Shown here piece by piece: positions 23,801-35,111 of a stretch of DNA of 64,000 nt. The notes below the pieces were generated by a model. That model saw only the letters and a list, made by a program, of their open reading frames with translations, searched no databases and was not told the origin of the DNA. Source of the stretch: Ehretia macrophylla (taxonomy: Eukaryota > Streptophyta > Magnoliopsida > Boraginales > Ehretiaceae); contig CM075778.1 of the NCBI GenBank assembly GCA_037974665.1, forward strand, positions 10,839,001 through 10,903,000. The letters are read 5' to 3'. Numbering within the stretch: the stretch's first letter is position 1; the number at the start of each line of letters is the position of its first letter. Made by a program: the position numbers and the translations under genes.

Positions 23801-25136
23801 GTCAGAGATCAGCTCTGAACCTGACAACTTGGTCTTTACGGGCGAAGATTATCTCCTTGAGCTTTTCCACTAGTCTCTTTATGGGGTTTTTTCTTCTTCT
23901 CGAGTACTTCAATCTGAAATATTTCCTTGTCATGCTTTAGATAGGTGAGATAACATTTTTGTGCTAATTTTTTACTTCCTCGGACCTAAGTTATTCTAAC
24001 TTGGGTCTGGAATTTCAAGACCCGATAGTAAGTAGAGGTCACAATGTGAAACTGATTGAGGGTCACACGTCCCAAGACTGTATTGTAGACAGACTTGCAT
24101 CTTACTACCAAAAAATCTGCCATTATGGTGGCTTATTTTGGTTCTTCTCCAAAAGTGAGGGAGAGTGTGATCATGCCTTCCGACATGACAGTTTTTCTTA
24201 AGAAACTTGCGACATTCGATTTTACAGGCTTGAGTTTCGTAGTATCCAGTTCAAGCTTCTTGGAGGCCGAATAGAAGAGCTCTTCGGCAAAACTCCCTTT
24301 GTCGACCAGTATGCTTTTGACGAGGTAATTCACTAATGTTACCTCTATCATCAGTAGGTCATCATGTGGTGCGTTAACTTGCTCGAGGTCTTTCTCGATG
24401 AAGGTTATATCTTCTAACTTCCTTGGCCTTTTGAGAAATGGTCATCCTTGGAGTTCTCAAGCGTATCTTTTTTGAATCAAGGTACTCTTTCTTCCTGCTA
24501 CTATTTCTCCGGAGATTACATGAAAGACCCCCAACCTTGGTCGTTGATTGTCTAGTTCGGGACTCTCTCCTTATTTTTTGTGCCTATCTTGCTCTCAAGG
24601 TTCTCGAATTATATAACGGCCGAGATGTCCTTGGCGAATTAAGTTTTCAATCTCAATTTTCAAATGTTTGCAATTTTCGATATTATGCTTGTGGTCTCTA
24701 TGGAACCTGTATAACTTATTTGTATCCCTTTTGTCAAGATTAAAGGTTAGAGGTGGAGGCCATTTAAGGTCTTTATTGTTATGGATTTCCATCAAGATCT
24801 CAGTCCTGGAGGTATTTAAAGGAGTGTACTTTTCAAAGGGTTGGAGTTATCCCAAGACTTTAGGGTCATTTCGCCCTTTCTACCCCTTTGTCGACTTTTG
24901 TCTTCTTTGGCTTTCCCTTTTTGAGTGTCTCGAGGCCTTTTCTTTTTTTTCTCTTGTTCCCATTTAGCCTGTATAACTTCCTCGACATTAATGCATTTTT
25001 CAGCTCGGGCCATGAGGTCGGCCAAGTTACTGGGAGGTTTTCAGGCCAATGAGACTTATAGGCTCGTAGATCGGCATCCCTACATGTAGGCCACTTAAGT
25101 GACCGAGTGCTCTAGGTCGGGTATCTCTAGGGCAGC
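20804..25136 (-). pseudogene. Tat-type gag-pol polyprotein, decayed
   Basis: From 5' to 3' on the - strand: gag end with SNLADLMARAEK and a degenerate knuckle region YRFHRDHKHNIENCKHLK (25025-24595); protease (24351-24133) with VDKGSFAEELF where VDTGS is usual; reverse transcriptase with MEVYVDHMVIKSK (about 23295), where the catalytic YVDD has become YVDH; RNase H with FPASNNEVEYEALIA (about 22380); integrase with AQWGLDIVG, KFAFVEVDYFTKWIK (about 21535), a stop inside the QFDSEYFKG motif, and HLQDNGQVEVSNRTL (about 21340). It ends AWHVEHLKKYYV with a stop at 20804-20806. Many frameshifts and stops. Confidence 0.85.
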
Positions 25137-26981
25137 TGTTGAGATTAAGGCATGCCCAAAAGATCACCAGCACCTTGTCATTAATATATCTAGATATTTG
25201 CAATGAATAATTAATGGCATCTTACTTTTATGGGCATGTTTCTCTCTTATGTGGTTGACTTTTATATATGTGTGCAAAGTCCTTGCTTCAAGTGTTGACT
25301 TGGGTACGTGGTGGTTACGTATAGAAGGTCCAAGACATGGTTACTTTCAAGCAGAAATGTTTTGTCCATAACTAAGTAGTAGAGTTGGACACTTTACTAT
25401 GATAGAAGTTATTATGAAATAAGTTCCCTTTATAGTAAGTTGATCTCCCTTGATCATGGATAGGGTTCCGAACTTACTTCACTTATGCATGTGTATGCAT
25501 TAGACGGGCTACCGTAGGTATGAACTCTAAACATGTACTATCAAAGAAGAGATCTCATATACCTACTAGCTTCAAAATGGGTCAGTTCTCTTAATCTCGA
25601 ACATATAAGGATAAACTGATGAAGTCAAGTTCTTGTACTTTGAGTCACTATGGGTGAGATCTTGTATGGGTCAATAGCTCTATGATTTGGGTGTTTGGAC
25701 TTGGTTAGAAGGGACATGCATATGCAATAAGAAATTTATACAATAATTACTCCTTTAGAATGATACAAGTTGATCATCTTGAATCTGTGCATAGTAATAT
25801 AGTCTGTATTAGTTGTTACAGTTGTGGGTCGCTCCCTTGGTCAAGTGGATAACTTCCGAAGAATGGTTGGATTATGGGTTAAAGGTTCTAAGGATAAAGA
25901 TGTAGTCAAAGAGGTAATAGTATAAGTGGTAAACATGTCTTGGATATAAGTGAGTAGGGGCAATATGGTCACTATTACTTGGTTGGTCTAAAGACTGAGC
26001 GTCATATGTTGTTGTGACTAATTCCTGTACATATAGTAATTATCTTGTAATGCAGTTATAGTCTTTTAGTGGAATAGACTAAGGTTAAAATGACAAAATA
26101 TTGCTAGAGACTAGCTAGGGTATTTTGGTTATTTTTGGTGAAAAGATAATTATGTTTTTGGTCCCTCTTCTAGCCATTTACTTTATAAGTGTCATTGCTA
26201 AAGTTGGGTGTTGTTAAATGTGGGAGAGAATTAAAGTCTAAAGGCTACTAAGAATTTAAGATAAACTTTCCATACTTGGAATGAGTTTTTATTCTTAAAA
26301 GTGGACTAGACTTGGACTTAATTAATTATTTAATTGGATAAAACTTGTGGGCTAATTAGAGCATTAATTAAGCAGACCAGGGCCTAGGACGCATGGGCTA
26401 GGTGTCCTACCGTGGGCTTAGGCACGTAGAATTGTGTGTTGGGCTAAGAAGAGGATTTTCTATTATAATTATGGAATTAAAGGATAATTCAAAATCCAAA
26501 TCCTTTTTTGTCTTGGTTTCTGATTAAGACAAAACTACCTAGCATGGTTTTCACCTATATAAAGGCCTCTACCTCAAGGTCTACAATCATACCATCTCCT
26601 TTGAGATCTCTCTCTCTCTGTCGTGTAAGCATCTCAAAGAGGAAACACGAAACACTCTTCTTTTAGTTTAGTTTTGCAAGATCAAATCTACAATTTGATC
26701 AACACTTTAGGTAGAATTTGGCTTGGAGGGGAAAATCAAAGTCGAGGAGTGGAAGCAAGCTCTAGGCTTGTAGAGCATCTTTTTCAAGGTGAAGTTTTTC
26801 ATTTCGCGATTAAAAGGTATTACGAAAAACTTTGTTTGTTTTTTGAGTTAAACTATGAACTATTTAGATGTTCAATTAGCTATTTCATACTTTATGCATT
26901 TTAAAGATCCATGCATGAATGTGTCTACCTTATTATTGTCTAAGATAGTTTTTGATTCATACGTTATAACATTTTCCTTCA
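25137..26981 (+). repeat. 5' LTR of the copia element (1845 bp)
   Basis: Starts TGTTGAGATTAAGGC and ends TTTTCCTTCA, directly followed by G and the primer site. A TATA box, CCTATATAAAGG, lies at 26554-26565. Blocks such as GTGGGTCGCTCCC recur in the copia LTR at 55092-59855, and GGACATGCATATGCAATAAG also occurs, reversed, in the LTR at 62317-64000, so the three are related families. Confidence 0.85.
26554..26565 (+). promoter_or_regulatory. TATA box of the copia LTR
   Basis: CCTATATAAAGG about 420 bases before the LTR end. This is a normal position for the U3/R boundary of a long copia LTR. Confidence 0.55.
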
Positions 26982-26982
26982 G

Positions 26983-26995
26983 TGGTATCAGAGCC
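26983..26995 (+). other. Primer binding site for initiator tRNA-Met
   Basis: TGGTATCAGAGCC is the complement of the 3' end of plant initiator methionine tRNA and starts two bases after the LTR. It is diagnostic of Ty1/copia elements. Confidence 0.93.
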
Positions 26996-27867
26996 ACTAC
27001 GAATTAAATTATGAAATAGTTAAACTAGTTTAATTAAATTCCATAAAAACTAAGAAAAATTTTTAGAACACTAAAAATTCAGATTTATTAATGTGTTAAT
27101 TGTTGCATGGAATTATGTGTTCTAAGTTATTTATATGAATATTAAATTAATTCTTGGAAATTAATTTATTTGTGGTTTTAAATAAGAATTAAACTTTGAT
27201 TAAATTACTTGGTTAATAGTAGTTTAAATGGTTACAGCTAATAGAATTTGAAACCACTTTAAACTCCCTAGAAATAATGTAGGAATTAATGGAAAATAAT
27301 TTTTCCTGTTAAAGTTTGCGATAAAAATTCTTGCGTTTAATTAAACTTCATATTAATGCGAAATTTGGTAATTGAATTAGATTAGATAACTAAAATAGTT
27401 AATCCATGTTAGCCAAGGATTCAAGACAACACAAAAAATGGAGTTTTTCCTTTAACGCGCACATGAGGACACGCGTGTTCACGCTCGAGTCATAGGCGCA
27501 ATCAACCAAGAGGTTAACTTTCCTCTTTTTTGAGTGTTATTCTTTTGTCTTGATTTTAATTTGTGGGAATTATTTTCGCATGGTTAATTTATGAAGTTAT
27601 TTTGCAGAACTTTATGGTTCAAAGTGCAAATATTGTTTTCTAGTGGGAGTTATCTAGAATTATTAATTTATCATATTCTAGAATAAAAATTTTGCTTATT
27701 CATGTGCGTATTAGATAATTAATTTTATATGAGTTTAATTTGCAAAATAGTCTAGCATTAAGATTTGAATATAGGATTAAATAATAGGCAATCCTATATA
27801 TATATATATATATCTATATATAAAGATTAAGTTCTTGATAGTCAAGTCAAATAATTAATCTAGAAAT

Positions 27868-30343
27868 TAGACTAGTAAAAATTAAAGTGTAAAGATTAAT
27901 TTAATTATGAGATTGAAATTGGTTAACAAAAATATTAAGATAACTATTTTACCTTAGAAACCTAGACTTGACTAGAGACTTAAAGTAAGCCTTATCTAGG
28001 GTTAAGAAAATAACTCAGGTTAGGTTTATGTGATTTAATGATTATACTTAAAGGTTTTAGACAAAATGATTATAGGCTTTAATCTATCTTTTTAGGAAAA
28101 ACCATAATCAAGTATTAAAGAAAAATCACATAAGTAGAAACCCTTAGTCCAAATAATCGGATAGGAAAGGGAACTAGAAAATTCCTTGACTTTCAATGTC
28201 CGGATCATGTTAAAGGGTGATAACCTCGCTATACCATACAGTATGCTCCATTCGGAGGGTGACATCATGCCTGGACTTAGTGAAATAATCTAAAATTAGG
28301 AGTTCATATAAAAGATAATAGTGGAGTGACCACCCCATCGGTGTAGTTCTAGGCTATAAATCACCTTGTAGAAATTGATGAGAGTAACATTCCCATCGGA
28401 GGCTCGAGCCGAAATAGTCTTAGGAACCCCATAAGGAATAGTGTATACACTTAACTTAAGATAGGTAGTATCCTCCCTACAAAGTAAGTGCTATTGGGAC
28501 TTGAGAAGCCAAACATATTAGTGATAGGGTTGTCACTAAAGCACAAATAATAGTTTAAAGGGTTATCTATATTGTGCATATGCATTCGTGAGTTCTTTTG
28601 TTATATTATCTCATGCGTTCTATTCATATATATATATATATATATGTCCTACATAATTTTCTCATTCTTGATTATGTTGCATGAATATCCAGATAATATG
28701 ACAGGCTCTTTTAATCCTTTGTTGGCTATTCTCACAAATAACAACCTGACTGACCCAAATTTTAATGATTGGAAGAAAAAGCTAGACATAGTACTCACCA
28801 CAAATGGGTACAAGTATGTCTTGACTCAGCCCTGCCCTTAACTGAGGGCTTATGCTACTGATGCCCAAAGGGAGGCCAATGAGAAGTGGGAAAAGGCAGA
28901 TAGCATGGCCAAGTGCTACATGCTAGCCTCGATGTCTGACGTGCTACAAGTACAACACGAGAACAATTCTATTGTTGCTGAAATCATGACCTCATTAACT
29001 GAGATGTTCTTAGATAAGAATAGGCCTACAAAGCAAGCTACAATGAGGGATATCATGACAGCCAAGATGGCAGAGGGGTCGTCTGTAAGAGAACATGTTC
29101 TCAAGATGGACTTAGACTAGTAAAAACTAAAGTGTAAAGATTAATTTAATTATGAGATTGAAATTAGTTATGAAAAATATTAAGATAACTATTTTACCTT
29201 AGAAACCTAGACTTGACTAGAGACTTGAAGTAAGCCTTATCTAAGGTTAAGAAAATAACCCGTATTAGATTTATGTGATTTAATGATTATACTTAAAGGT
29301 TTTAGACAAAATGATTATAAGATTTAATCTAGCTTTTTGGAAAAAACCAGAATTAAGTATTAAAGAAAAATCACATAAGTAGAAACTCTTAGTCCAAATA
29401 ATCGAGTGCGAGAGGAAACTAGGAAATCCCATGGCTTTCCATGTCCGGATCATGTTAAAGGGTGATAACCTCACCATACCATATAGTATGCTCCCTTCGG
29501 AGGGTGACATCATGCCTAGACTTAGCGAAATGATCTAAAATTATGAGTTCATATAAAAGATGATAGTGGAGCGACCACCCCATCGGTGGAGTTCTAGGCT
29601 ATAGATCACCTTGTAGAAATTGATGAGAGTAATCTGCCCATTGGAGGCTCGAGTCGGAATATTCTTAGGAACCCCATTAGGAATGGTGTATACATTCGAC
29701 TCAAGATAGGTAGTATCCTCCCTACGGAGTAAGTGCTATTGGGTCTTGAGAAGCCAAACATATGAGTGATAGGGTTATCATTAGAGCACAAATAATAGTT
29801 GAAAGGGTTATCTATATTGTGCATATGCATTCGTGAGTTCCTTTGTTATATTATCTCATGTGTGTTATTCATATATATATGTCTTACATAATTTGCTCAT
29901 ACTTGATTATGTTTCATGAATATCTAGATAATATGATAGGTTCTTTTAATCCTTTGTCAGCTATTCTCACGAATAACAAGCTGACTGACCCAAATTTTAA
30001 TGATTGGAAGACAAAGCTAGACATAGTACTCACCGTAAATGGGTACAAGTATGTCTTGACTCAGCCCTGCCCTCAACTGAGGGCTAATGCTACTGATGCC
30101 CAAAGGGAGGCCCATGAGAAGTGGTAAAAGGCATATAGCATAGCCAAGTGCTACATGCTAGCCTTGATGTCTGCCATGTTGCAAGTACAACATAAGAACA
30201 AAGCTACTGCTGCTAAAATCATGACCTCATTAACTGAGATATTCTTAGATAAGAATAGGCCTGCAAAACAAGCTGCAATGAGGCAGATCATGACAACCAT
30301 GATGGCAGATGGGTTGTCTGTAAGAGAACACGTTCTCAAGATG
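27868..30343 (+). repeat. 1.24-kb tandem duplication of the copia leader and gag start
   Basis: 27868-29108 and 29113-30343 run in parallel at an offset of about 1245 bases, from TTAGACTAGTAAAA through the leader and gag to GTTCTCAAGATG. They differ by scattered substitutions and a shorter AT tract in copy 2. At the junction, copy 1 gag reads VREHVLKM and then passes into the leader and a stop. Confidence 0.92.
28698..29119 (+). pseudogene. Copia gag, first (truncated) copy
   Basis: Starts MTGSFNPLLAILTNNNLTDP and continues NDWKKKLDIVLTTNGYKYVL, the conserved N-terminus of copia gag in the UBN2 family. There is a stop after TQPCP (28839). The frame then continues to VREHVLKM, where the tandem duplication cuts the gene. 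Confidence 0.85.
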
Positions 30344-30980
30344 ATGAACAACTTTAACCTTGCAGAAGTCTTGGGGCCCAAATTGACAATGCCAGTAAAG
30401 AGGACATGATTCTCGAGACACTGCCTGAATCTTTCACCCAATTCAAGCTCAACTACAACATGGGCAAGATGAATATGGGGCTCACAGAGTTAATGAAGGA
30501 GCTTTAGGCAACTGAGGCAATCATGCAGCCTAAAGGCCAAGCCCAAATGGCCCAAACATCCTCGTCTGGACAAAACCCAAAAGGGAATAAGTTCAAGAAA
30601 AAGCGAAAGCGAGGAAATGGTAAAGGGAAAAGCCAAGATAGTAATAGGCAGAAGAAGAAAAGGGTTGCAGGTGATAAGCCCAAAGGCAAATGCTTCGAGT
30701 GTGGCCAGAAAGGTCATTGGAAGCAGGACTACCCAAAGTACCTAGCCAAGAAAAATAAAGGTGTGCACTTTACTTTTATCGTTGAAACTAGATTGATGGT
30801 TGATTCTACGGAATCATGGATAGTTGATTTTATAGAATCATGGATAGTGGATTCTGGAATCACTAACTATATCTGCAACTCCTTGCAGGGGTTTTAGGAA
30901 ACGAAGAAGCTAAATAAAGGAAGATCCGCTCTGTAGGTTGGCGTTAGAGCGAAGATCTAGGCTGCTACTGTTGGAAAAGT
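29933..30980 (+). pseudogene. Copia gag and start of protease, second copy
   Basis: Starts MIGSFNPLSAILTNNKLTDP. A stop lies after HEKW (30124), a frameshift near 30375 and another stop near 30506. A basic Lys-rich segment precedes a zinc knuckle CFECGQKGHWKQDYPKY (from 30691) whose last Cys is Tyr (codon 30730-30732), so the C-C-H-C set is incomplete. The protease start ESWIVDSG (Asp-Ser-Gly active site) is present, with ESWIVD duplicated just before it (about 30817 and 30838). Homology fades after about 30980. Confidence 0.87.
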
Positions 30981-31531
30981 CACTTTACATTTTAGTTATA
31001 GTTTTTAGAATTAGGTTTTTACTCTGAAGATCTAGGCTACTACTATAAAAATATCCATATATTTAAGAAAAAGTTAGGGTTCGTGGGAGTTGTGTCATTT
31101 AGTGGGAGTTATAACATATAATTTAACACTCTTATACAAATAATTTTGTTAGTAGTGACTAGTTGATTTTTTAAGGTAAAAATATTCCTATATTAAACAA
31201 AAAAAAAAAAGAGGTCAGTGGGGGCTGCATGGTTCAATGAAGGTTATAGTGCATTTTAACATTCTTGTACAAATATTATCTTTTTAATGTAAGCTCAATG
31301 TTATTAAGGGTAAAAAAAAACTTTAAAAATAGCTATATATATATATATATTTTTTTTTTTCTTAAAAAAAAAAAATTGTGATCAGTACAGCCTCCACTGA
31401 TCAATATTTACATTTGCCCTTGCCATACATTAATTTAATCTTCCATCAATAATAGAATACATTTTATTGTGTCTTGGCCACATGATATGAGATGGAATAT
31501 ATATTATCTTAGTTCGTGGTTATATTAATAT

Positions 31532-32623
31532 GGGTAAATAGCACCATAGTTCCTTATGGTTTACCTAAAGTGTACAACACTCCCTGTAATTTTAAAAGTG
31601 CACCGGACCCCCTTGTGGTTTGAAAAAGTGACACACTTGCCCCCTCCATCGCTTTTCAATCAAATTTTATAACATAAAATATGAAATAAATTAAATACCC
31701 TCAATTAATTTTTTTCCTCTATTTTCTCCTTTTTCTTTACCAAAAAATTATATAATATATATACACACAAAACACCAAAAATTAATAATAATAATATATA
31801 ACATATATATATCACACCATATCTTTTTTTTAAAAAAAAAAGAGAAATATATATATATATACACACACACCAAACCCAAAAAAAAAAAACAAATATGTAT
31901 ATATATAATACATATACACATACAAATATATACACATACATACTGGGGTGGGTTCCGCCAAGGGGGGAGGGGTGGGGTGGGTGGGGTTTGTGTGTATGTA
32001 TATATATATATATATATACACACGCACACCAAACTCCCAAAAAAATATATATATATATATATGTATATAAATAATACATATACATATACAGTTCCGCCAA
32101 GGAGGGAGAGGAGGGGAGGGTGGGTGGGGTTTGTGTGTATGTATATATATATATACACACGCACACCAAACCCCTAAAAAAAAAAAAACAAATATGTATA
32201 TAGATAATACATATACACATACAGTTCCGCCAAGGAGGGAGGGGAGGAGAGGGGAGGGAGGGTGGAGGGGGGTGGGGTGGGGTGGGTGGGGTTTGTCTGT
32301 ACCAAACCCAAAAACAAACAAAAAAACAAATGACGATGAACTTGTTGCTGTTTTTTGCTTCTTTTTTTTTTTGTGTGTTTGTATTGTAAAGGGTTTTTTT
32401 GTCAATTAGTCCATATATTTTATCAAAAAAATTGTTAAAAACCAGCCAAAATTACATGAGAAGCGCATGTACTTCACTTGCCGTTAAAACTAACGGATTT
32501 ATTGACGGAGGGGGTCGTGGTGCTATATTTTTTAAACTAAGGGGGGTCCAGTGTATTTTTGAAACTGCAGGGGGGTGTTGTACACTTTAAGTAAACCATA
32601 AGGGGTTACGGTGCTATTTACCC
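31532..32623. mobile_element. Non-autonomous Mutator-like element (MULE), 1092 bp
   Basis: A perfect 9-bp target duplication, TATTAATAT, flanks it at 31523-31531 and 32624-32632. The terminal inverted repeats are about 100 bp: both ends read GGGTAAATAGCACC from outside, then CTTATGGTTTAC, AAAGTGTACAACAC and ACTGGACCCCC-like blocks. Long inverted repeats with a 9-bp duplication define Mutator-like elements. The interior is a tandem array of AT, GT and G-rich tracts with no transposase; ORFs there (up to 191 codons) are translations of microsatellite. Confidence 0.92.
31850..32300. repeat. ~135-bp compound satellite inside the MULE
   Basis: The marker TTCCGCCAAGG recurs at 31953, 32092 and 32225 (periods 139 and 133). 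Each is followed by a G-rich run ending GGGTGGGGTTTGT, then (AT)n, CACACGCACACCAAAC, an A-tract and AATACATATACA. The G-rich strand is the + strand in every unit. Confidence 0.88.
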
Positions 32624-34690
32624 TATTAATATTGATAAGCATAAAGATACAAATTAATTTGAACAGAGCCAAAAAAAATTTAACAAAGATTAAAGAATAA
32701 TATGGCAAGGTTGAAAAATAAATTAATTGCTAGTCGAACTAATTGCAATGAGGTGGAAGAGCCAGATTTAGAAAGAGCCCACACATTAAACTCTAATGTG
32801 TACAATAGTTTTGCTTATTGTGGTTGACTAACATGATGCTATGTTTGTTCTTATTAAATGTGGTGCTAGCTCCATTTTAGCACCAAGTTAGCTAACAGCC
32901 CAAAACTACCTAAAAGGGAAATAAAACTTTTAACATATTTCTTAATTTTATAATTTTTATCTAGTCAATGATACTGTAGTATGAGTGCATCCTCGATCCA
33001 GTAGTCGAACCATATAATTCGAGTATTTTATAATTTTGGGTTATTTAAATTAATGATTGAAATCTAACATAAATAATCTGACTGAAAAAACAATAGTTTG
33101 ACTAAAATGTACAATATTATTCATTCACCTCAAATTAAGAACATGAAGCTAAATATTTTGTGATGTACCAGTTGATCTAATAATCTTCATAATCAAAAAG
33201 CATTTTATTTTTTCGAACAAATTATATCAAAAGTAATTCCACCTAAGGGGCGAATTATATTCCCTCAAAATTATTTAAGCAAAAGTCCACTAGCCAACTT
33301 GGTCATTTCTTTATTATCTCAAGGCAACAATAAAGGGATATTATACCTTCTGCTCCAATCCATTTCATATGATGTTTTCTGTATTAAATAAAGAATGGAC
33401 CAATCAAAAGAAAAGAGTGAAATCTTTACATGATTGTGAAAATGACATGCATTGTTATGAAAGCCAAAGTGCAATAAACAAAGCTGCCCACCATGTTTGT
33501 GTTCCAATCATGGCGCTATTACATGGAATAAAACGTTGTTCATTTCTGTGACGGAAAGTTTTCAGATTTATACGAATCTCGTAATTTAAAGACATATGCT
33601 TCGATGCATATTTTAAATTAGTTGAATTTGTGATGGAAGAACATACATTCGAACTTATTTAAAATTTACATGCTATAACTAGAAATACGATACAAGGAAT
33701 TTCAAGCATCTTGCAGAAAAGAGTTTAAAACCTTAATTTGGTTACAATGAGTTAATATTCACGTGGCATTTTTTTTTTTTTTTGATAAGAAATTCTTGAA
33801 TCACATTAAATCCACTTTAAAGTTATAAATCTCATGATGTCACAGCGACTCTATTAATGCATGATTCAAATCAACCAAATTTGTGATAAAAAGACATATT
33901 TTCAAATTTTGGACCTTTGATTACAATGAGTTGTTACTCGACTATAATTGAATAGTACCACACTAGTCAATTCACATGTTTCACACGTTTTATTGGCTTG
34001 TTTAATCAAGGATGTAGATACTTCTGAAAGAAACTGGACTACTAAATTACCTTAGAAATTTCCTACGCATTTCTGTATCTCAATCCACTAGCTGACAAGG
34101 AATTAAGGATGCTTGTGATTCAGAAAAACTCGATTTATTGATATATCTCAAACAATTATGAAGCATATATATATATAGAGAGAGAGATCGAACATGGCAT
34201 AGCATCTGTAAGTACTTAAAGATTCTTTGCTTTATATCTTGTTACATGTAGCTGATCAGAATCGACCTAATATCTTTCATGTATCTGAACGCAACTTTCA
34301 CATACACCAATGTCATAATCTAAATGATGGTACAAGAAAGCTACATGTTTCTGTTCACATTGCACTAGTGATGTCAAATGTCGAATTTATAAATGAGACT
34401 AATATTATATATTTAAAAATAATTATTTTAATTTTATATTTTGTTGGAAAATGAAGTATTTGACCCGTACAACCACATAAAGCTCCATATTATGAATGGT
34501 CAGTGGTAAGGAATAATCTTTGGACCTTTTAATAGTTTCGGTTAATAAAAAGGAGAACGTGGAGATAGGAAAAAAGGCAAGATCTCAAGGTAAAGTGTGC
34601 CTTCGAGCACGGGATGCTCCCCTAACATAAAGAGGGATCTCTCAAGTATTTCTACTCCCTTTACAGCTGGTAGTGAAATCCATTCCATAG
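32624..34690. other. Intergenic, no gene recognised
   Basis: AT-rich, with short ORFs only (75 codons or fewer) and no domain or repeat pair that I could identify. Confidence 0.45.
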
Positions 34691-34700
34691 AATAAGTATA

Positions 34701-35101
34701 GGGTAAATTATGCATATTGTCCCTATTGTTTATAAATTTTTTCAAGTTGGTCCTTAATATTTTAAAAAATTATATTAATCCTTAATATTTATAAAAGGGA
34801 TTCAAAATGGTCCCTATTGTTCAAAACTAACCAATTTAGTACCTATTGTTTCTCAAAAAATTTCAATTTAGTTCATATTATTTCCTAAAAAAATTAAATT
34901 TAGTCTCTACATGAATTCCCTATTTGGAGACTAAATTGAATTTTTTGAAAAATAATAAGGACCAAACTGACTAATTTTAAACAACAAAGACCATTTTTAA
35001 TCACTTTTATAAACATTAACGACTACTATAAATTTTTTAGAACATTAGAGATAACATTGACAAAATATGTAAACTATAGAGACTACATGGAAAATTTATC
35101 C
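34701..35101. mobile_element. Palindromic MULE-type MITE, 401 bp
   Basis: AATAAGTATA occurs at 34691-34700 and 35102-35111 as a perfect 10-bp direct flank (9 bp plus possibly one terminal base). The ends read GGGTAAATTATGCAT and, reversed, GGATAAATTTTCCAT. The two halves form a long imperfect palindrome of TCCCTATTGTTTA / AATTTAGTCC motifs, like those of the element at 50584-51039. Confidence 0.85.
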
Positions 35102-35111
35102 AATAAGTATA

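Larger units (their letters stand above)
16164..25136 (-). mobile_element. Decayed Tat-lineage Ty3/gypsy retrotransposon
   Basis: Read on the - strand, from high to low coordinates: gag end, aspartic protease, reverse transcriptase, RNase H and integrase (25136-20804). Then comes a non-pol region with a tandem repeat and an ORF on the opposite strand (20536-17028), and then a 3' LTR (to 16164). This order, with an antisense extra ORF between pol and the 3' LTR, is characteristic of the Tat/Ogre/Retand branch. A copia element interrupts gag at 25137, and nothing of the gag start, primer site or 5' LTR is seen beyond that copia. A chromovirus fragment sits at about 17156-18689. Every domain has stops or changed catalytic residues, so the element is dead. 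Confidence 0.85.
25137..31000 (+). mobile_element. Ty1/copia element inserted in the Tat gag, 3' half lost
   Basis: A complete 5' LTR (25137-26981), primer site, leader, gag and the first residues of the protease are present. Homology stops shortly after the protease DSG motif, at about 31000. Integrase, RT, RNase H and the 3' LTR are absent and the Tat element does not resume on the right. One deletion removing the copia 3' part together with the Tat 5' part explains this. Without the second LTR no target duplication can be confirmed (left flank GCAGC). Confidence 0.85.

Noticed and set aside
31705-32405. ORFs of 138-191 codons on the - strand
   Set aside because: They translate AT/GT/G-rich microsatellite inside the MULE (runs of Tyr-Ile and Pro-His); no protein character.
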